Assembly: GCA_045657665.1 (NCBI GenBank) | Contig: JAZOTN010000008.1 | Span: 62,001 to 126,000, forward strand | Source: RUG12461 sp045657665 | GTDB lineage: Bacteria > Bacillota > Clostridia > Lachnospirales > Lachnospiraceae | Direction: 5' to 3' | Length of the DNA stretch: 64,000 nucleotides | Shown here: positions 25,888-34,556 of the stretch, piece after piece | How positions within the stretch are numbered: the stretch's first letter is position 1 | Layout of the letters: each line of letters begins with the position of its first letter | Translations under genes and position numbers: made by a program | Notes under the pieces: generated by a model | Told to the model about the DNA's origin: nothing | What the model saw: the letters and a program-made list of their open reading frames with translations, nothing else | Databases searched by the model: none

Positions 25888-27069
25888 ATGGAAGAGAAAA
25901 CCGTGGTAAAAAAACAAAGAGCCCGCATCGTCATGATGATCGTTTTTGTGGCGATCCTCGTTGTTCCGATCGCAAGCTGGCCGTTTGTGAAACCATACGT
26001 AAATACAGAGAACCAGGAAAACCGGAGTTTTGCGGAGTTTCCGGAGATCTCGCTGAAGAATGCCTGGAATATCACCTCCGGGATCGATGACTGGTTCACG
26101 GATCGGATCCCGTATAAAAATCAGGCGATGAATCTGACTTCTGCGATCAAGCTCGCAACGGAAGCCAGAAAACCACTGGTCAGCTATTACAGCGATACAC
26201 GGGTAATCGTCGGAAAGGATGACTGGCTGTATTACAACGGCACCGAGGGAGAAAGCACTCTTCCGGATTATATGGGGGGAAATCTCTATAGCGAGGAAGA
26301 ACTGGCGGAGTTGGCGGCAGGTTATCAGAAGGTTGCGGATCAGTACAAGGAGCTGGGTACGCAGGTGATCTTATTTGTGCCGCCGAATAAGGAGCAGGTT
26401 TATCCGGAGTTCATGCCGGATGTGCTTGGAGAGATCACGGATTACAGCCGGATGGACCAGTTCATCGATTACATGAAAGAGCATGTGGATTTTCCGGTCA
26501 TCTATGCGAAGGAAGATCTTTTGAAGGCGAAAAACGACGGCTATCAGGTCTATTTCAAATATGACAGCCACTGGAACTATCTCGGTGCGTTCCTCGGAAC
26601 CCAGCAGATCGCGGAGCAGATCCTCGGAACCAAGGATACACTGGAGGAGCATACGATCGGACAGTACCTCGATTTTGAAGGGGAACCGGTTGTGGCTGAC
26701 CGAGACCTTGCGAGGATGCTCGGACTCGGCCCGAAATATACCGAGCTGTATAATCCGGCTGTTCTGGACTATAAGACGGATATTTATGAATACCTGGGCT
26801 ACTGGGTCAATGAAGAAAACGAGACATACATGATCTGGCAGTCTCTGGCGGAAAATGATCTGACGGTTCTTATGTACCATGATTCTTTTGCCTACTACAT
26901 GGATGAGATCATGGGACGTGATTACAAGGCTTTTGTGATGCTGGAACAACCCAAATACATAAAGCAGTTTGTGGAGCAGTCCAAACCGGATTATTGCATC
27001 CTGGAGATTGCGGAACGGAAGAAGGAAACCCTGGATACCGTCTGGCAGGAGCTTTTGCTGCATGAATAA
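25888..27069 (+). CDS. AlgJ/AlgX-like O-acetyltransferase partner, tandem copy 1
   Basis: A 393-residue protein with an N-terminal signal anchor (about 14-33). VGKDDWLYYNG, VPPNKEQVYPEFMP, the YDSHW motif (Asp226, His228) and HDSF (Ser333) correspond to the Asp-His-Ser triad of alginate O-acetylation proteins AlgJ/AlgX. It would take acetyl from an MBOAT channel and put it on the exported glycan. The next gene encodes a close paralogue and overlaps this one by 8 bases. No strong ribosome binding site is seen. Confidence 0.85.
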   Translation: MEEKTVVKKQRARIVMMIVFVAILVVPIASWPFVKPYVNTENQENRSFAEFPEISLKNAWNITSGIDDWFTDRIPYKNQAMNLTSAIKLATEARKPLVSYYSDTRVIVGKDDWLYYNGTEGESTLPDYMGGNLYSEEELAELAAGYQKVADQYKELGTQVILFVPPNKEQVYPEFMPDVLGEITDYSRMDQFIDYMKEHVDFPVIYAKEDLLKAKNDGYQVYFKYDSHWNYLGAFLGTQQIAEQILGTKDTLEEHTIGQYLDFEGEPVVADRDLARMLGLGPKYTELYNPAVLDYKTDIYEYLGYWVNEENETYMIWQSLAENDLTVLMYHDSFAYYMDEIMGRDYKAFVMLEQPKYIKQFVEQSKPDYCILEIAERKKETLDTVWQELLLHE

Positions 27070-28210
27070 AGAGCGAAAAACAAGAAAACCCATCTGGATC
27101 TTCCTGATCTTTCTTATGGCACTGCTGGCTCTTCCGGTCAGTTTTCCGTTTCTGAAAGGCTATGTGGATGCAGCCTCTTATGAAAACCGGACGCTGGCGG
27201 CTTTTCCGACGTTATCGGGGATTGGGGAGCTGAGCAGTTATACAACAGCACTGGAGCAGTATCTGAACGACCATCTGCCTTACAAAAACCAGCTTGTAGA
27301 CATCAATGCCAGGCTTCGTACGGCCTTAAAGCTTGATCAGACTGTCGTTCATTACCTGTCGGGGGGACAGGTTATTTATGGGAAAGATGACTGGCTTTTT
27401 TATAATGGAACATATCCGGAAAGTACTTTGGATGACTACCTATGCAACAATCTGTACACAGAGGAGGAACTCAGGGAGATTGCGGATGGCTATAATGCGT
27501 TGAATGAGAAATACCGGGCAGAAGGGATTACCTTTCTTCTTTTTATTCCCCCAAATAAAGAGCAGGTGTATCCGGAATTCATGCCGGATTCTTTAGTTCC
27601 GGTGCAGATTCAGAGCAGGACAGATCAGCTGACGGAATATCTTACAGAGCATACGGAGGTTCCGGTGATTTATGCGAAAGAGGAACTGACCCGGGAAAAG
27701 GAAAACGGATTTCAGGTTTTTTATAAATATGATACTCACTGGAATAAACTGGGTGGTTTCGTCGGTACACAGCTTATTGATCAGCAACTGAAGGGTGAAA
27801 GCCGGACACTTTCGGAGGTGGATGTGGAAGCCGTTGACGGTGCTGTTCCGAATGACCTTGCGGGAGTCCTGGGGTTGGCCACGACGCTTGTGGAGCCAAA
27901 GGATCTGATTGTGAAAGACTACCGTGCCGGAGGAGACGCACGGATCACAAGTGATAACACACAACCTCTCGGGGAGTTCATTTCTTTTGAGTCTGATTCC
28001 GATGATCCACGCAGACTTCTGATGATCCGTGATTCATTTTCCGTGAATATGATGGAATATCTTCCCTATGACTATGCGGAGACTGCATTTATTACGGATT
28101 CTGCCCAGGCTAAGGAATATATTGAACAAAACCACCCGGATATTGTTGTGCTCGAGATCGTGGAACGACAGCACTTCCGGGCAGAACTGCAGTGGAGAGA
28201 ACTGCTATGA
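27062..28210 (+). CDS. AlgJ/AlgX-like O-acetyltransferase partner, tandem copy 2
   Basis: A 382-residue paralogue of the preceding protein. The start at 27062 overlaps the end of copy 1; an upstream in-frame start at 26969 would only add residues translated from copy 1's coding sequence in another frame. A signal anchor (about 11-30) is followed by YGKDDWLFYNG, PPNKEQVYPEFMP, YDTHW (Asp224, His226) and RDSF (Ser325), so the triad is complete. The two copies differ clearly in the C-terminal third, suggesting different acceptor positions on the glycan. The stop overlaps the next gene by ATGA. Confidence 0.85.
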   Translation: MNKERKTRKPIWIFLIFLMALLALPVSFPFLKGYVDAASYENRTLAAFPTLSGIGELSSYTTALEQYLNDHLPYKNQLVDINARLRTALKLDQTVVHYLSGGQVIYGKDDWLFYNGTYPESTLDDYLCNNLYTEEELREIADGYNALNEKYRAEGITFLLFIPPNKEQVYPEFMPDSLVPVQIQSRTDQLTEYLTEHTEVPVIYAKEELTREKENGFQVFYKYDTHWNKLGGFVGTQLIDQQLKGESRTLSEVDVEAVDGAVPNDLAGVLGLATTLVEPKDLIVKDYRAGGDARITSDNTQPLGEFISFESDSDDPRRLLMIRDSFSVNMMEYLPYDYAETAFITDSAQAKEYIEQNHPDIVVLEIVERQHFRAELQWRELL

Positions 28211-29799
28211 CAATGACTTTTTCCGCTATGGAGAAGCGGTTTTTTGAATGGTTTTCAAAAGAAAAAAGATGGACGTTTTTCCTGTCGGTTCTGACCGGAA
28301 TTTTAACGCATTTCATTTTACTCACCGAGGGATTCATGAGCCAGGACGGACTGTGCAAATCTATCCGTTATTACTCCGAGGATTTTGACATTTCGATCGG
28401 CAGATGGGGGATCCGGCTTTTTGAGCCGCTTCGGGCGAATTATACGATCGTCTATCTTTCTGCTATTGTCAGTATTCTCCTTGTGGCGGCGGCAGCAGTG
28501 CTCCTTACCGATCTTCTTCAGATTTGTTCGATGACAGGATGCATCATTACCGGAATCCTTCTTGAGGTATCTCCTTCCCTGACTGCAACGATGCTTCATG
28601 AGTATGTTTCGGATTTATATTTTCTTTCGCTTATTTTCATTCTGATCGCGACGATTGCGCTCATCCGGTGTAAAAAGATTTTAATCGCGACAGTTTTATG
28701 TATCGTGTTTACCGTTCTTTCTCTCTCTCTTTATCAAAGCTACATCGGGATGGAGGTCGGACTGTGTGTGATCGTTACGGTCATTGCTCTTTTGGATGGA
28801 AAACAGTCCGTAAAAACAATCCTGAAAGAATTCCTTCGTTATGCACTGACGGTGCTAGGTGGTCTCATTGTCTATCTGGGACTTGTAAAGCTGGTACAGG
28901 CGGTGACCGGAGTTGGCGCGGGTGCGTATGGCGGTTTAAGTGACATGACGATTGGGTCAGTCCTTGCGAGTCTTCCCGCTTCTGTTTCCAATGCTTATCA
29001 CTCGTTTTTACGTTATTTCATCAGGGATGATTATGTTTATAATACGGCGTGGCATCGAGAGGTCTGGTTTTTGCTGTTTTTCCTTTGCTTTGCCGTGATA
29101 ATCTTCTCGCGTGTTATTCGAAATAAGATCTATCGGGAGGCCGGGCGGCTTGTTTTCCTGCTGATACTGATGCTTTGCTATCCGGCTGCGGTGAATATCA
29201 TTGCACTCATTGTTCCGACCACGGAAATCTATTTGCTGACCTCTCTTCAAATGCTGCTGGTAGTGCCCTTCTTTTTCGCCGTATGTGAAAAGTCCCCGGA
29301 TACAAAACCGATCTTCTTTGTCCGGATTGGCGGAGTAGTGATGGCACTTGTTATCATTGCGACGTATTTTATGTCGGATATTATTTCTTATAAAGGACTT
29401 AAGGAAACCTATGATCAGGCAATATATGGTGCGGAAAGGATTCTCGACCGGATGGAACAGACCTCGGGTTATGACCGCAACATGCCTGTTGCTTTTGCGG
29501 GATGGTTTACGGAAGAGAACTATCCAAAGGACGAATCCTTTTGGGATTACAGCATCGGACCGATGGTGAGCTGGCAGATGACGCATGGGGATTATTATCC
29601 GAATACAGAATCGATCAGACGCTTTTATCTCCAGTTTTTTGATGAACAGATTGTGGTTGCGGATCCGGCGACATTCACGATGATCATACAGTCTCCGGAA
29701 TTTACGGAGATGGGCACGTTTCCGGCGGCGGATTCCGTTAAGATCATCAACGGTGTCATGACGGTCAAGATGATGAACAATCCATGGCCGCCGTATTGA
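28207..29799 (+). CDS. GtrII-like membrane glucosyltransferase, copy 2
   Basis: A 530-residue polytopic protein and paralogue of the one at 4555: MSQDG in the first outer loop, DFDISIGRW, the LYQSYIG segment, AWHR before a membrane helix, and a C-terminal outer domain ending KIINGVMTVKM. The ATG at 28207 overlaps the preceding TGA; a GTG at 28192 is in frame but less likely. It would transfer a polyprenyl-phosphate-linked sugar outside the membrane. No dedicated GT2 or DUF2304 partner lies next to it, so it must share a lipid-linked donor made elsewhere in the locus. Confidence 0.8.
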   Translation: MTMTFSAMEKRFFEWFSKEKRWTFFLSVLTGILTHFILLTEGFMSQDGLCKSIRYYSEDFDISIGRWGIRLFEPLRANYTIVYLSAIVSILLVAAAAVLLTDLLQICSMTGCIITGILLEVSPSLTATMLHEYVSDLYFLSLIFILIATIALIRCKKILIATVLCIVFTVLSLSLYQSYIGMEVGLCVIVTVIALLDGKQSVKTILKEFLRYALTVLGGLIVYLGLVKLVQAVTGVGAGAYGGLSDMTIGSVLASLPASVSNAYHSFLRYFIRDDYVYNTAWHREVWFLLFFLCFAVIIFSRVIRNKIYREAGRLVFLLILMLCYPAAVNIIALIVPTTEIYLLTSLQMLLVVPFFFAVCEKSPDTKPIFFVRIGGVVMALVIIATYFMSDIISYKGLKETYDQAIYGAERILDRMEQTSGYDRNMPVAFAGWFTEENYPKDESFWDYSIGPMVSWQMTHGDYYPNTESIRRFYLQFFDEQIVVADPATFTMIIQSPEFTEMGTFPAADSVKIINGVMTVKMMNNPWPPY

Positions 29800-29808
29800 A
29801 AGGATATT

Positions 29809-31230
29809 ATGGTATTTAGTTCAATACTGTTTTTGTGGATATTTTTGCCAATTGTATTAATTCTTTATGCTGTCTTTGGAGATCGGTTTGGCATCAAGGT
29901 TTCGAACGTGATTCTTCTCATCGCCAGTCTCTTTTTTTATGCCTGGGGGGAACCGCTCTACATCTTCCTGATGCTGTTTTCCGTCCTGATGAATTATGTC
30001 TTCGCGCTTCTCATCGACCGATTTTCCTCGAAAAAGAAGCTGTTTCTCGTGCTGACTATTATCGGGAACCTGGGTCTGCTTGGATTCTTCAAGTACTATG
30101 TTTTCTTCGGATCCTGCATCAATATGATGCTCGGCGGGATTTATGTTCCGATGATCGAGATTGCGCTCCCGCTCGGGATTTCCTTTTATACCTTCCAGGC
30201 CATGAGTTATGTGATCGATGTGTACCGGGGGGATTCGAGGGCGCAGAAGAATTTTGCACGGGTGTTGCTTTATGTATCCTTATTTCCGCAGCTGATCGCG
30301 GGACCCATTGTGAAATATAAAGATATTGAGCATCAGCTTACAAACCGGACAACAGACTGGACGAAACGGGCCTACGGGATCAAAAGATTCCTTTATGGTC
30401 TTGCCAAAAAAGTTTTATTTGCGAATTTCTTCGGGAACTATGCGGATGAACTCTTTGGGCTTGCTCCGGCTGAGCTTGGTACGGCTGCTTCCTGGCTCAA
30501 GATGCTGTTCTACGGGCTTCAGATCTATTATGATTTTTCAGGGTATTCGGATATGGCGATCGGGCTAGGTGCGATGTTCGGCTTTGATTTCAGAGAGAAT
30601 TTCAATTATCCGTATATTTCATCTTCCGTGCGTGAATTCTGGCGAAGATGGCATATTTCCCTTTCTACCTGGTTTAAGGAATATGTGTATATCCCGCTTG
30701 GCGGGAATCGCAAAGGCAAGGTTCGGACTTATGTGAACCTGCTCATTGTCTTTTTCCTGACGGGTCTTTGGCACGGCGCCAGCTTTAATTTCATTGCGTG
30801 GGGAATGTTTTACGGCGTTTTCCTGATCCTGGAGCGGATGTTCCTCGGAAAAGCACTCGACTGGCTGGAAAAACACCATCTGAAGATCGTGGGACTATTA
30901 TACACTTGGGTGGTCTTTTTGACGGCATGGGTCTTTTTCCGGGAGGTGACGATGGGACTGGCCGGTGAGACGATCCGGCAGATGTTCCTGTTTCAGCCGG
31001 GAACGATCCGGATCACGGATTGCCTGGATGTGACATCAACGATCATGCTGATCCTCGGGATCCTCTTTGCAGGTCCGATCCAGATGCTGATCCCGAAGCT
31101 CAGAGAGCATCTTTACCGGAAAGACAAGGTTTTCGTGCCGGAATTTATATTTCAGCTGGGACTGTTGTTTTTATGCTTTGTAAGTCTCGCAAGCGATTCT
31201 TATAACGCGTTCATCTATTTCCGTTTCTAA
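29809..31230 (+). CDS. MBOAT-family O-acyltransferase (AlgI-like), copy 3
   Basis: A 473-residue polytopic protein closely matching copy 1 along its whole length (same start MVFSSI.FLWIFLPIVLILY, same end SYNAFIYFRF). His322 in GLWHGASF is the catalytic residue. It lacks the hydrophilic insert of copy 1. The AlgJ-like pair lies about 1.6 kb upstream and is the likely partner. It is the last plus-strand gene before the convergent minus-strand cassette; its stop lies inside a small hairpin (31218-31243). Confidence 0.9.
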   Translation: MVFSSILFLWIFLPIVLILYAVFGDRFGIKVSNVILLIASLFFYAWGEPLYIFLMLFSVLMNYVFALLIDRFSSKKKLFLVLTIIGNLGLLGFFKYYVFFGSCINMMLGGIYVPMIEIALPLGISFYTFQAMSYVIDVYRGDSRAQKNFARVLLYVSLFPQLIAGPIVKYKDIEHQLTNRTTDWTKRAYGIKRFLYGLAKKVLFANFFGNYADELFGLAPAELGTAASWLKMLFYGLQIYYDFSGYSDMAIGLGAMFGFDFRENFNYPYISSSVREFWRRWHISLSTWFKEYVYIPLGGNRKGKVRTYVNLLIVFFLTGLWHGASFNFIAWGMFYGVFLILERMFLGKALDWLEKHHLKIVGLLYTWVVFLTAWVFFREVTMGLAGETIRQMFLFQPGTIRITDCLDVTSTIMLILGILFAGPIQMLIPKLREHLYRKDKVFVPEFIFQLGLLFLCFVSLASDSYNAFIYFRF

Positions 31231-31243
31231 GTGCGAACGGAAA
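31218..31243. terminator. Hairpin between convergent genes, possible weak bidirectional terminator
   Basis: TTTCCGTT (31218-31225) and AACGGAAA (31236-31243) form a perfect 8-base stem with a 10-base loop that includes the MBOAT stop codon. It lies in the 23-base gap between two convergent genes, where a terminator is expected. There is no T-run on either side, so intrinsic termination would be weak. Alternatively it is a chance palindrome. Confidence 0.3.
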
Positions 31244-31253
31244 GCTGCTATCT

Positions 31254-32150
31254 TCAGGATTGACCACTGATCCAGTCGGAAAACCTTGAATAGGGATAGC
31301 CGCCGAGCAGAGACTCCAGCTTAGATCCATCAAATACCGTATCGCCGGATTCTATTTTCTTCGCAATCTCAGGATAAGGTTGGAAGGTAATACCAACCTG
31401 ATATTTTTCCCCGATCAGCTTTGCCATTTCAAGGAGACTGTAGTCTTCGCCGCCGATGTTGTAGGCGTCGTTTTCCACTTCTGATGAGATTCCTGCCAGA
31501 TATAAAAGGTCGCAAAGATCCCCCATATAGGTCAGTGTTCTTCGTACGGAACCGTCACCATAGAGAGAAATGTCTTCTCCTGCGGTGGCTTTTTTCAGCA
31601 TAAACTCTGCGGTGCCGTAGCTGGATGCGTTTGGAACAAGCGTACCGTAAGGAATGCAGATACGGACGATGGCATAGCGGACTCCGTACACGTTATGATA
31701 CATGTGAAGATATCGCTCACAGGCAAGTTTATTGGCTGCATAGATTGTTTTCGCTTCTTTCTCTGCATCTTCCTTCTGAGGACCTTTTTTCCCGCTGTAG
31801 ACAAGCCTTGTGGATGGAAAAATGATTTTTCCCTTGGCATTCTGCCGCCGATATTCATTCAGGAGATTCAGAAGTGCTATCTCGTTGATATCGAGAAAGG
31901 TTTTCGGATCATCAAAGCCATCCGCGCTTCCTGTTTTTCCGACAAACATATAGATGATATCAGCGGAAAGATCCAAAGCATGAAGAGATTCCGAGTTGAG
32001 AATATTGATCTGCCGGTAAGGGGTCTCCTTATCTTTGCTCTCTTCCTGCGCGTCATAAAGAGCGAGGGAGACCTCCGGTTTTTCTTTCAGGTAATGGATC
32101 AGGTTCCGTGCGATATAACTGTTGGCACCGATCACGGTGATTCTTGTCAT
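31254..32150 (-). CDS. SDR-family NDP-sugar ketoreductase/epimerase (4-ketoreductase candidate)
   Basis: A 298-residue extended SDR protein. The N-terminal GANSYIAR replaces the usual GGxGxxG loop, PSTRLVYSG (Ser113/Thr114) and YAANK (Tyr137, Lys141) are the catalytic parts, and DAYNIGGEDYS is the common C-terminal signature. It is the last gene of a minus-strand cassette with a 2,3-dehydratase and a Gfo/Idh/MocA reductase. In known 2,6-dideoxyhexose pathways the remaining activity is a 4-ketoreductase of this fold, so that is the proposed role. An epimerase cannot be ruled out. Confidence 0.75.
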   Translation of the reverse strand: MTRITVIGANSYIARNLIHYLKEKPEVSLALYDAQEESKDKETPYRQINILNSESLHALDLSADIIYMFVGKTGSADGFDDPKTFLDINEIALLNLLNEYRRQNAKGKIIFPSTRLVYSGKKGPQKEDAEKEAKTIYAANKLACERYLHMYHNVYGVRYAIVRICIPYGTLVPNASSYGTAEFMLKKATAGEDISLYGDGSVRRTLTYMGDLCDLLYLAGISSEVENDAYNIGGEDYSLLEMAKLIGEKYQVGITFQPYPEIAKKIESGDTVFDGSKLESLLGGYPYSRFSDWISGQS

Positions 32151-32156
32151 AACGTT

Positions 32157-33125
32157 CTATGCCTCCAATCCGGAAAGCCAGCGGAATTCATCCATCAAAC
32201 CGGCCTGTTTCAGGATGGAGTGATAGCTTTCCTTCCTGATAACCTCATCTTTGATGCATTGCTCGAAATAGAGGATGGACTTACGGAATGTGTCATCCGC
32301 AGGCAATGGAATCTCTTCCCGGGAGCCGTTCTTTTCGATAACAGCTGTAGGTGCAAAACCGGCCGGAGCTGTAAAGAACCGGTTTGTGGAGAGTGTTCCT
32401 TTGCTCCCCCAGATTTCCAGAGAGCACTTGTAATTATTATCCATGCCAAAGGAGAGCTGCGCTGTGAGACCGTCCTCGTTTACGACCGTTGCGGAGCCGT
32501 AGAGCTCTACTTCATAATCCGGGGTGTAATTGACGGTGGCTGCCGTAACACTTGCGGTTTCACCGAGCATCAATCCTGCGGCCCGAAGGCAGTATCCTCC
32601 CGCATCCAGAAAAGCACCGCCGCCAAGCTTTTTATCATATCGGAAATCCCCTGCGGGGCGCATCGGAAAACCAAAGGACATCTGCATCAGACGGACATCA
32701 CCGATCGTGCCGTCATCGATGAGCTTTTGGATTTTGCTGATCTGTTCATGAAAGATGAACATGTAGTTTTCATGAAGCGCCAGATCTTTGCTCTCTGCAA
32801 GATAGATCAGATCCTCTGCCTCCGAAAGAGTGGGAGCAAAAGGCTTTTCAAGGAGTACATGCTTTCCGTTTTCGAGGGCTTTTTTTGCCCATTCGACATG
32901 AAGCGCCGGAGGAAGCGGGATATAGACTGCATCCACATTTTCTGCGGAGATCACTTCCTCATAGTTTTCAAACAGTTTTCCGGGATATTCCTTTAAAAAC
33001 TCCTCGGCTTTTTCTCGGCGGTGCATACCAACGCCGATGAAAGAAAAATCCGGACAAAGGTTTAATGCCGGCATGAAGCGCCGTTTTGCGATTTCCGCGG
33101 GACAAAGAACAGCAAGATTGATCAT
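32157..33125 (-). CDS. Gfo/Idh/MocA-family oxidoreductase (NDP-hexose 3-ketoreductase candidate)
   Basis: A 322-residue NAD(P)-dependent oxidoreductase. The ATG at 33125 is preferred because AAGGTG ends six bases before it; an in-frame GTG three codons upstream lies against that site. LLEKPF (Glu93-Lys94-Pro95) is the family signature. DAGGYCLRA holds the Tyr expected in the sugar 3-ketoreductase branch (KijD10-like) where inositol dehydrogenases have His. With the 2,3-dehydratase next door, it would reduce the 3-keto group of a 3,4-diketo-2,6-dideoxy sugar nucleotide. Confidence 0.8.
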   Translation of the reverse strand: MINLAVLCPAEIAKRRFMPALNLCPDFSFIGVGMHRREKAEEFLKEYPGKLFENYEEVISAENVDAVYIPLPPALHVEWAKKALENGKHVLLEKPFAPTLSEAEDLIYLAESKDLALHENYMFIFHEQISKIQKLIDDGTIGDVRLMQMSFGFPMRPAGDFRYDKKLGGGAFLDAGGYCLRAAGLMLGETASVTAATVNYTPDYEVELYGSATVVNEDGLTAQLSFGMDNNYKCSLEIWGSKGTLSTNRFFTAPAGFAPTAVIEKNGSREEIPLPADDTFRKSILYFEQCIKDEVIRKESYHSILKQAGLMDEFRWLSGLEA

Positions 33126-33137
33126 GGATATCACCTT

Positions 33138-34556
33138 TTAGCTTATTGGAAGCAGTGAAAGTAGATTTCGCAGCTGGATATTTAAGTAATTGTTGCTTTG
33201 TGTAAGGAAGTTCAGGGCGGAAAGATCCATCCAGAAGTACCCTTCCGGGAGCTCCGGGAGCGCATCCGATGGGATCTTTAAGATCACGTTGCGGTTCTGC
33301 TCGTGATAAAAACGGCCGCCCTCTTCTGAGAGGACCACATCAATGAGAGCCTGATATTCCTCCGTATTCGAAAGATTTCCGGAGGACCATTCGGAAAACA
33401 GCTTTTTCACAGGATCCGAAAGGTCGGGCTTTGTAGCTGCTTCCTGCTGCACGGCGGGACCGAGCTCAATCTTGTCAAAGGAGCCGATCTCGGGTCTTGC
33501 TTTGACAAGGAACTTCAGAACGCCATCCTCTTCTTTTACCATCAGGACAAAGGTTGCTTTCCCGGAAGCCTTGAAGAGGGGCTGTGTCCAGGACTGCACT
33601 TCACGTCCGGAGATCTCAATATCATAGAAGGCTACTTCAAATGATGCCGTTTTCAGGCAATAAACACCCTTGTCATTTACCCGCCAGTCCACGAGCTCAT
33701 TCAGCGGTACACGTACCACACGAACTTCCGTGAACATCTTGTAATTGTTAAGGTAGTGCAGCGCGGGACGGAGTGACTTTGAAATGTCGGTTAGAAAGAT
33801 GGATCGGTACAGAGCGGGATTATCCGAAAGAATCTCTTTTATCTGCTCAAGATTTTTGTCGGAAAAATCTTCCGTGACAAAGGGAATTCCGGAAAGAACG
33901 GTACGGGTATCCATGTTGACCAGATTTTCCACCTTCATGAGCTCTTTCAGCTGCCCGAGCGTCATCCAGCGGAAGTTTGGAAGGACTTCAAAATCATCAT
34001 CAACCTTGATGATGATATTCCGGTTTCGTTTGTTTAAAAAACGGGAGGCCTGTTCCGACTGGATCTGATCATAAATGATCTCATAATCCGCGGAGCGTTC
34101 AAACATATCAAAATAGGCGGGAAGCCTTCCGCCATGCGCGCGTGTGAAATTGCTTTTTGTGGCCTGAATCGTCGGAGAGATCTGGACGCAGTTGACATTT
34201 CCGGGCTCGATCTTTGCCTGCATGAGGAAGTTCAGAACTCCGTCAATCTCCTTCACAATAATGCCGAGATATCCGATCTCAGGCTGGATGATCATGGGCT
34301 GCTCACAGATGAACGCATCATTTACGAATAGACGCACGCCTTTCACGGAGAAAAAGCTGCGTTTCCGGTTCAGGATCTCGCCGTTATAGTCATCATAAAA
34401 CCAGAAATCACTGTCCAGGATACTGCATTCCTTTACGGAAACATGTGTTTCCTCATTAAGCTGATGGATCCAGCTAAGGAGCTCTTCGGTGGAGGAGACA
34501 TTTCCGGAGGTGCATTTCCAGGATTCCAGAAGCTTTTTGACCAGTCCTGCGTTCAT
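33138..34556 (-). CDS. NDP-hexose 2,3-dehydratase
   Basis: A 472-residue protein of the NDP-hexose 2,3-dehydratase family. The sequence is an internal duplication: each half has a W/F-rich beta domain followed by a segment of the form R..NRN.I.K....LP...WM.L..L (compare RFLNKRNRNIIIKVD near residue 180 with RFYHEQNRNVILKIP near 415). This two-module build is characteristic of the family. In actinomycete antibiotic pathways the enzyme removes the 2-OH of dTDP-4-keto-6-deoxyglucose to give a 3,4-diketo-2,6-dideoxyhexose. The substrate would come from RmlA/RmlB here. Finding it in a Firmicute surface-glycan locus is unusual. It overlaps the upstream GT2 gene by 4 bases. Confidence 0.88.
   Translation of the reverse strand: MNAGLVKKLLESWKCTSGNVSSTEELLSWIHQLNEETHVSVKECSILDSDFWFYDDYNGEILNRKRSFFSVKGVRLFVNDAFICEQPMIIQPEIGYLGIIVKEIDGVLNFLMQAKIEPGNVNCVQISPTIQATKSNFTRAHGGRLPAYFDMFERSADYEIIYDQIQSEQASRFLNKRNRNIIIKVDDDFEVLPNFRWMTLGQLKELMKVENLVNMDTRTVLSGIPFVTEDFSDKNLEQIKEILSDNPALYRSIFLTDISKSLRPALHYLNNYKMFTEVRVVRVPLNELVDWRVNDKGVYCLKTASFEVAFYDIEISGREVQSWTQPLFKASGKATFVLMVKEEDGVLKFLVKARPEIGSFDKIELGPAVQQEAATKPDLSDPVKKLFSEWSSGNLSNTEEYQALIDVVLSEEGGRFYHEQNRNVILKIPSDALPELPEGYFWMDLSALNFLTQSNNYLNIQLRNLLSLLPIS

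Noticed and set aside
31695..32996. Plus-strand open frame (433 codons) across the dideoxysugar cassette
   Set aside because: It lies opposite two well-supported minus-strand enzymes with clear motifs and has no domain or ribosome binding site of its own.
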